Assembly (NCBI RefSeq): GCF_900591205.1
Contig: NZ_UUPU01000001.1
Coordinates: forward strand, 496,001-560,000
Reading direction: 5' to 3'
Source: Pseudomonas viridiflava
GTDB taxonomy: Bacteria > Pseudomonadota > Gammaproteobacteria > Pseudomonadales > Pseudomonadaceae
DNA: 64,000 nucleotides
Part shown: piece by piece, positions 53,141 to 61,991 of the stretch
How positions within the stretch are numbered: the first letter of the stretch is position 1
Layout: each line of letters opens with the position of its first letter
Program-made: the position numbers and the translations under genes
Notes under the pieces: generated by a model
Database searches by the model: none
Told to the model about the DNA's origin: nothing
Seen by the model: only the letters and a program-made list of their open reading frames with translations

Positions 53141-54736
53141 TCACGCCGTTTTCAGACGTTCGGCCAATGCCGTCGCCAGTTGCGCAGTTAAACCGTACAC
53201 CGACAATTGCGGGTTAGCCCCAATGCTGGTGGGGAATAACGAGCCATCGTGAATCGACAAGTTACGCAGCTGGTGGTGGCGACCGAGACTGTCGGCCACC
53301 GCATTTTTCGGCTCTTCACCCATGGCACAACCGCCCATCACATGGGCGCTGCCCAGCGTGGTGCGATGCAGTTCCAGGCTCAGACCGTCAATCAGGCTGC
53401 GTGCCTCGGCCAGGCTGTTCACGAACCGCGCATCGTGATGCAGCGGCTTGACCGACTTGGCGCCCGCCGCGAACTGGATCTCGGCCATGCTGTGGAAGGC
53501 ACGGCGCAGGCCGTCCCAGGCGTAGGGCGACACTGGGTAGTCGAGCACCGGCGTGCCGTCCCCGCGTAAGTTCACCGTACCGCCCGGACTGTCGGGGTGG
53601 AAGCCGTCCCGCAGCAGGGCCAGCATCGCGTGGGTGTTAGGCAAACGGCTCATGTCCAGAGCGTTTTGCGTGCCGTAACCGCCGAATAAGGTGCTGGCCA
53701 ATCCTGGGTGTAAGGGCGGTGCTTCGAGCTTGTAGGACATTTTGCCGGTGGTGCCGTCCTGCCATTGGAAGTGGTCGGAGTAAATCGACTGCGGCGCGCC
53801 GTAGAACGGGTTGATCACCTCGTCGAACAGCCCTGCGGAGAAATTCACCAGGTGCAAAAAGGTGCGCTTGCCCAGCCGCGAGTGCGGGTCGGGAGCGTCC
53901 GAGCGCATCAGCAGCGCGGGGCTGTTGATACCGCCGCCTGCCAGCACGTAATGCCTGGCCTTGACGGTGACCTTGCGCCCCGTCGGTGCCACACAGCGTT
54001 CATCCATGGCCACGCATTCCAGGCTGCTGATATGGTCGCCGCTGTAGACCAGGCGTTCGGCACGGGCCAGGTACAGCAGCTCGCCGCCTTGCTCCAGGGT
54101 GGAAGGGATGGTGGTCACCAGCATCGACTGCTTGGCGTTGACCGGGCAACCCATGCCGCAATACCCCAGGTTGAAGCAGCCGCGCACATTGCGTGGGATC
54201 ACATGCCAGCTGTAGCCGAGCTTTTCGCAGCCTTTACGGATCACATCATTGTTGGCGTTGGGCGGCAGGGCCCAGGGCGCGATGCCCAGGCGTTGCTCCA
54301 TTTTCTCGAACCACGGCGCCATTTCGGCGCTGCTGTGGCCCTTCACCGCATATTCGCTGGCCCAGTGGGAAAGGGTTGCGTCGGGCGTGCGAAAACTCGA
54401 GGTCCAGTTGATCAACGTGGTGCCGCCTACCGCCCGACCTTGCAGGATGGTGATCGCGCCGTCCTTGCTCATGCGGCCGATGCCTTCCTGGTACAGGCTG
54501 GCGTAGGCTTCGTCTTCGAGCAGCTTGAAGTCGCTGCTGGTCTTGAGCGGACCTTCTTCGATCAACAACACCTTGTAGCCAGCGGCGCTGAGGATCTCGG
54601 CGGTGGTGCCGCCACCGGCGCCGCTGCCGATGATCGCTACGTCGGCTTCCAGGGTCAGGTCATGGTCGAGGGCGGCGCCGTTGTGGGTTTTCCAGCCACG
54701 GGCCAGGCCATCGCGGAACAGATCGGGTACGGGCAT
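53141..54736 (-). CDS. laoA: GMC-type flavin alcohol dehydrogenase LaoA
   Basis: A 531-residue GMC oxidoreductase. The FAD motif is DVAIIGSGAGGGTTAEILSA with IEEG for ribose binding. Substrate-domain signatures are LQGRAVGGTTLINWTSSF and ARHYVLAGGGINSPALLMRS. The C-terminal catalytic part has LHRTTLGSAHVMGGCAMGEE and LSIHDGSLFPTSIGANPQLS. Gene order coaD, this gene, a Tat-signal protein, an aldehyde dehydrogenase and a divergent TetR gene is that of laoA-laoB-laoC-laoR in P. aeruginosa, where LaoA oxidises long-chain primary alcohols. Function is assigned by family and order. Confidence 0.85.
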   Translation of the reverse strand: MPVPDLFRDGLARGWKTHNGAALDHDLTLEADVAIIGSGAGGGTTAEILSAAGYKVLLIEEGPLKTSSDFKLLEDEAYASLYQEGIGRMSKDGAITILQGRAVGGTTLINWTSSFRTPDATLSHWASEYAVKGHSSAEMAPWFEKMEQRLGIAPWALPPNANNDVIRKGCEKLGYSWHVIPRNVRGCFNLGYCGMGCPVNAKQSMLVTTIPSTLEQGGELLYLARAERLVYSGDHISSLECVAMDERCVAPTGRKVTVKARHYVLAGGGINSPALLMRSDAPDPHSRLGKRTFLHLVNFSAGLFDEVINPFYGAPQSIYSDHFQWQDGTTGKMSYKLEAPPLHPGLASTLFGGYGTQNALDMSRLPNTHAMLALLRDGFHPDSPGGTVNLRGDGTPVLDYPVSPYAWDGLRRAFHSMAEIQFAAGAKSVKPLHHDARFVNSLAEARSLIDGLSLELHRTTLGSAHVMGGCAMGEEPKNAVADSLGRHHQLRNLSIHDGSLFPTSIGANPQLSVYGLTAQLATALAERLKTA

Positions 54737-54794
54737 AGAAATGCACTCTTATTTTTGTATGAGGTTGCAATCAATGTGGGAGGGTTACCAATGC

Positions 54795-55340
54795 CTAGAT
54801 CTTCGGCGGCCCGGGATAGCCGCAATGGGCCCAGGACTGCGGCCGGAAGTACCAGGCCATGATCACCAGTTTGAGCAGCGAGCCCTGGCCCATGCGTAGC
54901 AGGTTCAGGTAGCTGTTTTCCCAGCGCTGCAGGAAGCTGCGGATCTGCTCCGCGCTGGCGTTTTCCCAACTGCCCCAGATCCCGGTCAACGGGCCGCGGG
55001 TGATGCCCATGCCCAATACGTCGAACAGTTGCTGGGTGAGCTTGAACATCTCCGGCGACAGATGCTGCAGGCTGTAGTCGAGTTTTTTCAGTGTGTCTTC
55101 AATCCCGCTGACGACCTCCTGGGTACTGGCTACACCTTCCAGCAACACCGGAATGACGGCGCGCAGGAACGGCAAATCACTGCTGCGCAGCATGGCAAAG
55201 CCGCTGGCCGGGCTGCTGCTGGAGCAACCGCTGAGGCTGGCGCCGAGCCCGGCCGTGGCCAGGAAGGCGCTGGCGCACAGGCCGATTTTCAACACGCCGC
55301 GCCGCGACAGCGCAGGTGAATCCGTAAGGCTGGGGTTCAT
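54795..55340 (-). CDS. laoB: Tat-exported accessory protein LaoB
   Basis: A 181-residue protein with a twin-arginine signal (SRRGVLKIGLCASAFLATAG) and a lipobox-like LSGCSSSS after it. It may therefore be a Tat-exported lipoprotein. The rest (PFLRAVIPVLLEGVASTQEV and later) resembles the small subunit-3 type partners of GMC dehydrogenases. It lies between the aldehyde and alcohol dehydrogenase genes with short gaps (28 and 58 bp). Its partner is probably LaoA, which has no signal of its own and could be exported with it. Confidence 0.8.
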   Translation of the reverse strand: MNPSLTDSPALSRRGVLKIGLCASAFLATAGLGASLSGCSSSSPASGFAMLRSSDLPFLRAVIPVLLEGVASTQEVVSGIEDTLKKLDYSLQHLSPEMFKLTQQLFDVLGMGITRGPLTGIWGSWENASAEQIRSFLQRWENSYLNLLRMGQGSLLKLVIMAWYFRPQSWAHCGYPGPPKI

Positions 55341-55368
55341 TGTTTTTGTTATCCCGTGGGTGGCGGTA

Positions 55369-56796
55369 TCAGCGGACGAACAGCTTCTGGATCAGTTTCT
55401 GGATGGCTTTGCCGTAGGGCGGGTAGATCAACTTCGCCGCGTTCAGGCGCTGTTTCACCAGCACACCCTTGGCTTTGCTGAACGTGAGAAACCCTTCGTG
55501 ACCGTGGTAGTGGCCCATGCCGGACGGGCCGATGCCGCCAAAGGGCATGTCGTCCTGGGCTACGTGCAGCAGGGTGTCGTTCAGGCACACGCCGCCTGAG
55601 TGGGTCTCGTGGAGTACTCGATTCTGTTCGCCCTTGTTGTAGCCGAAGTAATACAGGGCCAGTGGGCGAGGGCGCTGATTGATGTAGGCAAACGCCTGAT
55701 CGAGACCTCGATACGGCACGATCGGCAGCACCGGGCCGAAGATTTCATCCTGCATCACGGTCATCTCGTCGCTGACATTCAGCAGCAGGCTGTGGGGCAT
55801 GCGCCGTGCCTGGCCCTGGTCGTACAGCGGGATCAGGGTCGCGCCTTTTTCGGTGGCGTCCTTGACGTAGGCATTCAGCCTGGCCAGCTGCCGCTCGTTG
55901 ATGATAGCGGTGTAGTCCGGGTTGTCATTTAAGGTCGGATAGAACCCGCGAATCGCCTGAGTGTAGGCGTCGACGAAACCCTCGACGCGGTCTTCCGGCA
56001 CCAGCACGTAGTCCGGTGCCACGCAGGTCTGCCCGGCATTCAAGGCTTTGCCGAACGCGATGCGTTCGGCGGCGTCCTTGAGCGGCACGTCGGCAGACAC
56101 GATGGCCGGCGACTTGCCGCCCAACTCCAGGGTCACCGGTGTGAGGTGTTCGGCGGCGGCGCGCATCACGTGCTTGCCGATGCTGGTGGCGCCGGTAAAC
56201 AGCAGGTGATCGAAGCGCAGCCTGGAAAACGCCATGCCCACTTCGGCCTCACCGAGCACCACGCACACCAGGTCCTCGGGGAAAATCTTCGCCAGCAGCG
56301 TCTTGAGCAGTTCACCCGTGGCGGGCGTGGATTCACTGAGCTTGAGCATCACCCGGTTCCCGGCGGCCAACGCCCCGACCAGCGGGCCGATAGCCAGGTA
56401 CAGCGGGTAGTTCCAGGGCACGATCACTCCGACCACGCCCAGCGGTTGGTAAATCACTTTGGCCGAGGCGGGTTGGAAGGCAATGCCTACAGCGCGGCGG
56501 GAAGGTTTCATCCAGCCCTTGAGGTGTTTGCTGGCGTAGTGAATGCCGTGCAGGCTGGGCATCAGCTCGGCGAACAGGGTTTCGTCGGCGCTGCGGTGGC
56601 TGAAGTCCTGGCTGATGGCGTCGATCAGGGCCTGGCGTTCGTCGCTGAGCACCTCCCGCAGGGCCTTGAGCCATTGCTGGCGTTGCGCGGCCGGCGGCAT
56701 CGGGTTGGCGGCGTAGGCGCGGCGTTGGGCGTCGAACAGGTCCTGGAGTTGATCCAGCGCCTGGGAATCTTGCAGGTAGGCAACGTTGGCAGACAT
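55369..56796 (-). CDS. laoC: aldehyde dehydrogenase LaoC (coniferyl aldehyde dehydrogenase group)
   Basis: A 475-residue NAD(P)-dependent aldehyde dehydrogenase. It has PLGVVGVIVPWNYPLYLAIG, the FTGATSIGKHVM loop, the general base in VTLELGGKSPAIV, the catalytic cysteine in ALNAGQTCVAPDYV and EIFGPVLPIVPY. Its closest type is the CalB-like group also found in long-chain alcohol oxidation. It should oxidise the aldehyde made by LaoA. It is the first gene of the operon; the control region shared with laoR lies upstream. Confidence 0.87.
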   Translation of the reverse strand: MSANVAYLQDSQALDQLQDLFDAQRRAYAANPMPPAAQRQQWLKALREVLSDERQALIDAISQDFSHRSADETLFAELMPSLHGIHYASKHLKGWMKPSRRAVGIAFQPASAKVIYQPLGVVGVIVPWNYPLYLAIGPLVGALAAGNRVMLKLSESTPATGELLKTLLAKIFPEDLVCVVLGEAEVGMAFSRLRFDHLLFTGATSIGKHVMRAAAEHLTPVTLELGGKSPAIVSADVPLKDAAERIAFGKALNAGQTCVAPDYVLVPEDRVEGFVDAYTQAIRGFYPTLNDNPDYTAIINERQLARLNAYVKDATEKGATLIPLYDQGQARRMPHSLLLNVSDEMTVMQDEIFGPVLPIVPYRGLDQAFAYINQRPRPLALYYFGYNKGEQNRVLHETHSGGVCLNDTLLHVAQDDMPFGGIGPSGMGHYHGHEGFLTFSKAKGVLVKQRLNAAKLIYPPYGKAIQKLIQKLFVR

Positions 56797-56832
56797 GGCG
56801 CAGTTCCCGATTGTTATAGGTCTGCGTGAATT

Positions 56833-56852
56833 TTTAGAGTCATTGCTCTAAA
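56833..56852. promoter_or_regulatory. predicted LaoR operator in the laoC-laoR intergenic region
   Basis: TTAGAG-N6-CTCTAA (56834-56851) is a perfect 6-bp inverted repeat, the form typical of TetR operators. It lies 38 bp upstream of laoC and 91 bp from laoR. A second inverted repeat, TATCC-N6-GGATA, is at 56885-56900. Assignment to LaoR is inferred from position. Confidence 0.6.
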
Positions 56853-56942
56853 TTGTCAAATGTCATTGCGCCAACAACCAGATTTATCCTGGCAAGGATA
56901 GGTCGTAAGATGCCCCATCACGTGTTTAGAAGCTGATCCCCT

Positions 56943-57614
56943 ATGGCACCACGAGTAAAGACCAGCGAGCGCATTGTGCAAACCAGCCTGGAGCTTTTTA
57001 ACCAGCAGGGCGAGCGCAGTGTGAGCACCAACCATATCGCCGCCCACATGGAAATTTCGCCGGGCAACCTGTACTACCACTTCCCGAACAAGCAGGCGAT
57101 CATCGCCGTGCTGTTTCGCGAATACGAAGTGCTGGTGGACAGTTTTCTGCGCCCGCCCCAAGACCGTGCCGTGACCGTCGAAGACAAGCGTTTTTACCTG
57201 CAGGCCGTGCTGGCCGGCATGTGGCGCTACCGTTTCCTGCACCGTGACCTTGAACACCTGCTGGAAAGCGACCCGGAGCTGGCCACCGGCTATCGGCGGT
57301 TTTCCCAGCGCTGCCTGATCCAGGGCAATGCCATTTACCAGGGGTTTGTCGATGCCGGCATTCTCAATATGGACCCGGTGCAAACCGAAGCGCTGACCCT
57401 CAATGCCTGGATCATCCTCACCTCCTGGGTGCGCTTCTTGTGCACCACCAATGAAAACTCCGCGCATTTGAGCGCCGAAGCCATCAAGCGCGGGGTGTAC
57501 CAGGTGCTGGTGCTGGAGGCGGGATTTGTCACGCCCCAGGCGAAAGACGCGGTGGACGCGTTGTTCAAAGAGTTTTATGTGCCGTTGAATCAGGCACTGG
57601 AAGAAGTGAAGTAG
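56943..57614 (+). CDS. laoR: TetR-family repressor LaoR
   Basis: A 223-residue TetR protein. The DNA-binding part is RIVQTSLELFNQQGERSVST followed by NHIAAHMEISPGNLYYHFPN. The C-terminal ligand domain is helical and ~165 residues. It is divergent from laoCBA across a 146-bp gap with a palindromic operator candidate. In P. aeruginosa the orthologue represses the lao operon and responds to long-chain acyl compounds; this is carried over from gene order. The sulfurtransferase gene follows after 33 bp and might be read through. Confidence 0.87.
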   Translation: MAPRVKTSERIVQTSLELFNQQGERSVSTNHIAAHMEISPGNLYYHFPNKQAIIAVLFREYEVLVDSFLRPPQDRAVTVEDKRFYLQAVLAGMWRYRFLHRDLEHLLESDPELATGYRRFSQRCLIQGNAIYQGFVDAGILNMDPVQTEALTLNAWIILTSWVRFLCTTNENSAHLSAEAIKRGVYQVLVLEAGFVTPQAKDAVDALFKEFYVPLNQALEEVK

Positions 57615-57647
57615 GACCTTTCCCGAAACTGTTTACAGGAGTCCGTC

Positions 57648-58502
57648 ATGCCGCTTGCCCAACTGATCAGCCCCCAGCAATTGGCCGAGCGCCAGACGTC
57701 GGCGAGGCTGGTGATCCTGGATTGCCGTTTTGCCCTGGAAGACCCGGATTACGGGCTTTGCAGTTACGCCGAAGGGCATATCGAAGGCGCGCAATATGCC
57801 GACCTGGAGCGCCATCTCAGTGGCCCGGTGACCAAAGGCGTGACCGGTCGTCACCCGTTGCCGGCGGCGCCTGCTTTTGCCGAGCAGCTGCGGGCTTGGG
57901 GCGTGAGCGCCGACACCGATGTTGTGCTGTATGACGACGGCCCCGGTGCCTATGCGGCCCGTGCCTGGTGGTTGCTGGCCTGGCTGGGCAAGCGCGATGG
58001 TGTGTTTATTCTGGACGGTGGCCTCAAAGCCTGGCACTCGGCCGGCTTCCCGCTGAGCCTGGATGCGCCGGTGATTGAGCCCGGCACCTTTGCCGGTATG
58101 CCCGACAATCGCCTGGTACTGGACGCCGAACACCTGCAAAGACGCCTGGGTCAGCCTGGCCTGACCCTGATCGACGCGCGTGCCCAAGCGCGGTTTCGCG
58201 GCGAAGTGGAGCCGATTGACCCGGTCGCCGGGCACATCCCCGGTGCCCAGTGTGCGGCGTTTAATGAAAACCTCGGCAGTGACGGCCGCTTCCTGCCGGC
58301 CGACCAGCTCAAGCAGCGTTTCGCCGCCCAATTGCAGGGGCGCTCGCCGGATGAGCTGGTGGCGTATTGCGGTTCGGGCGTGACGGCCTGCCATAACCTG
58401 TTCGCCCTGAGCCTGGCCGGTTACCCGTTGGGCAAGCTGTATGCGGGGTCGTGGAGCGAGTGGATTACCGATCCGGCGCGGGCAATTGCTACCGGCGACT
58501 GA
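57648..58502 (+). CDS. 3-mercaptopyruvate/thiosulfate sulfurtransferase
   Basis: A 284-residue protein with two rhodanese domains. The first is structural; the second carries the active cysteine C241 in AYCGSGVTACHN. The loop CGSGVTA is that of mercaptopyruvate sulfurtransferases (SseA type) rather than the CRKGVTA of thiosulfate-specific rhodaneses. The conserved LIDARAQARFRGEVEPIDP and GHIPGAQCAAF are present. It transfers sulfane sulfur to thiols or cyanide in the cytoplasm. Confidence 0.9.
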   Translation: MPLAQLISPQQLAERQTSARLVILDCRFALEDPDYGLCSYAEGHIEGAQYADLERHLSGPVTKGVTGRHPLPAAPAFAEQLRAWGVSADTDVVLYDDGPGAYAARAWWLLAWLGKRDGVFILDGGLKAWHSAGFPLSLDAPVIEPGTFAGMPDNRLVLDAEHLQRRLGQPGLTLIDARAQARFRGEVEPIDPVAGHIPGAQCAAFNENLGSDGRFLPADQLKQRFAAQLQGRSPDELVAYCGSGVTACHNLFALSLAGYPLGKLYAGSWSEWITDPARAIATGD

Positions 58503-58527
58503 TTTATCGGCCGTGTAAACCCGATCA

Positions 58528-58602
58528 AGATGTGGGAGCTGGCTTGCCTGCGATAGCGGTGGCACATTCAACACCGCTATCGCAGGCAAGCCAGCTCCCA
58601 CC
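58528..58602. repeat. REPIN between sulfurtransferase and hydrolase genes
   Basis: TGTGGGAGCTGGCTTGCCTG and CAGGCAAGCCAGCTCCCACC face each other with ATAGCGGTG/CACCGCTAT-type inner pairing. It lies between convergent genes. Confidence 0.88.
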
Positions 58603-58605
58603 TGT

Positions 58606-59601
58606 TTAACCGCGTTGTGCCAACAGCCATTGTGGGATTCGACGCTCCAGGTAGTAACCCGGGCGCTTCAGCGACCCGTCAACAAACCCCACATGCCCGC
58701 CCTTGGCCAGCAACTCGAATTCGGTGCACGCCGACAGTTCACTCGCCTCGGGCAGGCTGTGGGCGAACACGAACGGGTCATCGGCGGCCTGGATGATCAG
58801 CGTCGGTGTACGGATTTCACCCAAGTAATAACGGCTTGAGGCGCGACGGTAATAGTCTTCGGCACTGAGAAATCCGTGCAGCGGCGCGGTCACCCGCCCG
58901 TCGAAGTCCCAGAACGTGCGCATTTTTTCCAGAGAGCCCAGTGATTCCAGGGTTTTCAGCCCTTCAGCTCGACCGTCCTGCACAAAGCGACTTTGTTTGA
59001 CGCGGATGTACGCCACCATCTCGCGCATAAAGTGCTTCTGATAAACCCGCGAAAAACCCAGCCCGATACGATCAGCGCATTGATCCAGCCGAAATGGCAC
59101 CGAGACTGCGGCCGCGCCTTGCAGCCCCGATGCTTCGCCGGTTTCGCCCAGGTGCTTGAGCAGCACATTGCCGCCCAGCGAATAACCCACTGCGTATAAC
59201 GGCGCCAACGGTCGTTTGGCTTTCAGATGGGCAATCGCTGCGGCTAAGTCTTCGCTGGCCCCCGAGTGATAACTGCGCGCCAGCAGGTTCGGCTCGCCTG
59301 AGCAACCGCGCCAGTTCAACGCTGCACTGGCCCAGCCTTGGGCGGCGAGGGCTTTTTGCAGGCCGGCCACGTAGGGTGAGTTGGATGACCCGGTCAGCCC
59401 GTGCAGCACCAGCACCAACGGGGCTTGCGCGTCATGCGGGCCATGCCAGTCGAGGTCGAGAAAGTCGCCGTCTTCCAGCCACAGCCGTTCGCGTTGGCGT
59501 TCGATATGCGTAGTGGGACGCCACAGCGGGCCCCACAGCGTTTGCAGATGGGGGTTGCCGAGGCCCAGGGCGGGGGTGAACAGGTCGGAGGAAGGGATCA
59601 T
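58606..59601 (-). CDS. YheT-type alpha/beta hydrolase
   Basis: A 331-residue alpha/beta hydrolase. The N-terminus NPHLQTLWGPLWRP is the YheT/ABHD1 family mark. The oxyanion part is LVLVLHGLTGSSNSPY, the nucleophile elbow is AVGYSLGGNVLL (Ser in GYSLGGN), the acid is in IIQAADDPFV and the histidine in LAKGGHVGFVDG. Substrates are probably short- to medium-chain esters; none is known for certain. No signal peptide is seen. Confidence 0.88.
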   Translation of the reverse strand: MIPSSDLFTPALGLGNPHLQTLWGPLWRPTTHIERQRERLWLEDGDFLDLDWHGPHDAQAPLVLVLHGLTGSSNSPYVAGLQKALAAQGWASAALNWRGCSGEPNLLARSYHSGASEDLAAAIAHLKAKRPLAPLYAVGYSLGGNVLLKHLGETGEASGLQGAAAVSVPFRLDQCADRIGLGFSRVYQKHFMREMVAYIRVKQSRFVQDGRAEGLKTLESLGSLEKMRTFWDFDGRVTAPLHGFLSAEDYYRRASSRYYLGEIRTPTLIIQAADDPFVFAHSLPEASELSACTEFELLAKGGHVGFVDGSLKRPGYYLERRIPQWLLAQRG

Positions 59602-59628
59602 GAAGATCTCGATGATGAGTTACCTGAC

Positions 59629-59850
59629 TGTGGCGAGCGGGCTTGTAGTGGCGAGCGGGCTGTGGCGAGCGGGCTTGCCCGCGTTGGGGTGCGAAGCAGC
59701 CCCATCAACACTGCCTCGGTGTGTCAGGCATACCGAGTCGCCTGGTTTTGGGGCTGCTACGCAGCCCAACGCGGGCAAGCCCGCTCGCCACAACAAGCCC
59801 GTTCGCCACAACAAGCCTGTTTGCCACAGCAAGCCCGCTCGCCACAAAAG
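59629..59850. repeat. second compound REP cluster with multiplied outer arms
   Basis: Three GTGGCGAGCGGGCT-type units (59629, 59648 and 59661 onward) precede a palindromic core with GGGTGCGAAGCAGCCCC and GGGGCTGCTACGCAGCCC. Four inverse units follow, each CAAGCC(C/T)G(C/T)T(C/T)GCCACA-like. The layout matches 52294-52540. No gene is seen in 59602-59883. Confidence 0.75.
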
Positions 59851-59883
59851 CTCGATTGCCACAGAGGCCCAGCGAGCAGAAGT

Positions 59884-60501
59884 TTAGGCAGCGCTTTCGA
59901 CCAAACGGTGCCACAACGCGTAATACACCCGACCGGACTTCTGTTCCCGATGCAGGCGCCAGGCGCCCGGCAGGCCGAGGGTGGACGGTGCGGTCTCGCT
60001 TTCAGTGTAGATCCATGCGTCCGGTGCCAGCCACTGGCGCTCTTCGAGCAAGGTGCATACGGTCGGCAACAGGTTCTGGTTGAACGGCGGGTCGAGGAAC
60101 ACGACGTCGTATTCGCTGGCCGGCTGGGTTTCCAGGTAGCGCAACGCGTCGGCGGTTTGTACCTGGCCGTTGGTGCAGCGCAGGGTGCCCAGGTGTTCCT
60201 TGAGGCTGGAAACCGCCACATTGCTGGCATCCAGTGCCTGGGCCTGGGCCGCGCCACGGGACAGCGACTCGAGGAATAACGCGCCGCTGCCGGCAAACGG
60301 GTCCAGTACCTTGGCCCCGCCGATATACGGCGCAAGCCAGTTGAACAGGGTTTCACGCACGCGATCCGGCGTGGGGCGCAGGCCGACGACGTCGGGGAAG
60401 CTCAGCTTGCGGCTGCCCCATTCGCCACCAATGATGCGCAGTTGGCCCACACCATTGTGTACGTTGTGGACAGGTTTTTTCGGGCGAGATGAACTGGCCA
60501 T
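59884..60501 (-). CDS. rsmD: 16S rRNA m2G966 methyltransferase
   Basis: A 205-residue RsmD. It begins with basic residues and LRIIGGEWGSRKLSFPD, the family start. Then come RPTPDRVRETLFNWLAPYIG, SAM motif VLDPFAGSGALFLESLSRGA and catalytic DVVFLDPPFNQNL. It methylates G966 of 16S rRNA. Its ATG overlaps the stop of the upstream peptidase gene by one base (TAATG), so it is translated with the M16 pair. In many bacteria rsmD neighbours ftsY, as here. Confidence 0.95.
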   Translation of the reverse strand: MASSSRPKKPVHNVHNGVGQLRIIGGEWGSRKLSFPDVVGLRPTPDRVRETLFNWLAPYIGGAKVLDPFAGSGALFLESLSRGAAQAQALDASNVAVSSLKEHLGTLRCTNGQVQTADALRYLETQPASEYDVVFLDPPFNQNLLPTVCTLLEERQWLAPDAWIYTESETAPSTLGLPGAWRLHREQKSGRVYYALWHRLVESAA

Positions 60502-61991
60502 TAATGCTCCGGAACCCCGAGCGGCTGCTCGGCGGGTTTATCAGTGGGGGGCGGTAGTGGCTTTTGCGCAATCGTTGGGCCGGCGGTCACGATGACCATC
60601 TTGTCGGCGCTCAAGTGTTTGTTCAAGGCTGCCTTGACCTGCTCTACGGTCAGGGCCTGGGATTGTTTCATGAAATCTTCCAGATAGCTCAGCGGCAGGT
60701 TATAGAAACCCATGGCGCCCAGTTGCCCGGCAATATCGGCGTTGCTCGCGGTGGACAGCGGGAAGCTGCCGGCCAACTCACGCTTGGCGTCGTCCAGCTC
60801 CTTTTGCGTCGGGCCGGTCTTGAGGTAGTCAGCCAGCACGTCCTCGACCAGGCGCAAAGTGCCGCCACTCATTTCGGCGCGGGTCTGCAGGTTGATCATG
60901 AATGGGCCGCGTACCTGCATCGGCGAGAAACCGGAGTACACGCCGTAGGTCAGGCCGCGCTTCTCGCGCACTTCGCTCATCAAGCGGGTGCCGAAACCAC
61001 CGCCGCCGAGGATCTGGTTGCCCAGGGACAAGGCTGCGTAGTCCGGGTCGGCGCGGTCAATGCCCAGTTGGGCGAACAGCAAGTGCGTCTGCTTGGACGG
61101 AAACTCGATATGGCTCAGGCCGGCCTTGGGTTCGGTCGGCTGGGCGATTTTCGCCAGTGCCGGGCCCTTGGGCAGCGACGCCGACACCTTGGCCGTCATG
61201 GCTTCAGCCTCGGCGCGGGTCAAATCGCCGACCACCGCAATCACCGCATTGCCGGCTGCGTAAGCCTTGGCGTGGAATGCCTGCAACTGCGCGAGCGTGA
61301 TCTTCGGAACGCTTTCTGGCGTGCCTTCGCTTGGGTGAGCATAAGGGTGGTCGCCGTACAGGCGCTTGAACAGCTCAAGGCTCGCCAGTTTGCCGGGGTT
61401 CTGTTTCTGGTACTCAAAGCCCGCGAGGATCTGGTTCTTGATCCGCGCCAGGGAGTCGGCGGGGAAGGTCGGCTTGCCGATCACGTCATCGAACAGCGCC
61501 AGGGCCGCGTCGCGTTTATCGCTGTCGCTGAGGCTGCGCAGGGACACCAGCGCCATGTCGCGGTAAGCGCCATTGCCGAAATCGGCGCCCAGGCCCTCAA
61601 AACCGCTGGCGATCTGGCTGACATCCTTGCCCGGCACACCTTCGTTGAGCATGGCGTTGGTCATCAGCGCCAGGCCCGGCACGTTGCCGTCCTGGCTGCT
61701 GCCGGCGGCGAACAGGATGCGCACGTCGAACATCGGCAGTTCATGGGCTTCGACGAACAGCACCTTGGCGCCTTCGGCGGTAGTCCAGGTTTGCACATCG
61801 AGCTTGCGGTTGCTCGGCGCCTTGCCGTCCAGCTCGGCCAGCGATTGCAGCTTGTTGGCCGATTGCGCCTTGTCCAGCGCCTGGCTGGCCACGGAGTCGC
61901 TTGGGCGCAGGAGGTATACGGCACTCGCCGCAATCAGGGTAACGACGACCAAACCGGGGAAGATCAGGCGGCTGTTTTTGCGATCACTCAT
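60501..61991 (-). CDS. M16-family peptidase-like protein, inactive partner
   Basis: A 496-residue M16 protein with an N-terminal membrane anchor (LIFPGLVVVTLIAASAVYLL). The two M16 halves are present (VLFVEAHELPMFDVRILFAA and later AYAAGNAVIAVVGDLTRAEA), but the zinc motif HxxEH is missing at the expected place. It is thus probably the non-catalytic subunit of a pair with the next gene. The ATG at 61991 overlaps the upstream stop by 8 bp. The C-terminus is proline-rich. Confidence 0.88.
   Translation of the reverse strand: MSDRKNSRLIFPGLVVVTLIAASAVYLLRPSDSVASQALDKAQSANKLQSLAELDGKAPSNRKLDVQTWTTAEGAKVLFVEAHELPMFDVRILFAAGSSQDGNVPGLALMTNAMLNEGVPGKDVSQIASGFEGLGADFGNGAYRDMALVSLRSLSDSDKRDAALALFDDVIGKPTFPADSLARIKNQILAGFEYQKQNPGKLASLELFKRLYGDHPYAHPSEGTPESVPKITLAQLQAFHAKAYAAGNAVIAVVGDLTRAEAEAMTAKVSASLPKGPALAKIAQPTEPKAGLSHIEFPSKQTHLLFAQLGIDRADPDYAALSLGNQILGGGGFGTRLMSEVREKRGLTYGVYSGFSPMQVRGPFMINLQTRAEMSGGTLRLVEDVLADYLKTGPTQKELDDAKRELAGSFPLSTASNADIAGQLGAMGFYNLPLSYLEDFMKQSQALTVEQVKAALNKHLSADKMVIVTAGPTIAQKPLPPPTDKPAEQPLGVPEH

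Noticed and set aside
53765..54862. 365-codon plus-strand frame opposite laoA
   Set aside because: It overlaps a complete GMC oxidoreductase and shows no domain.
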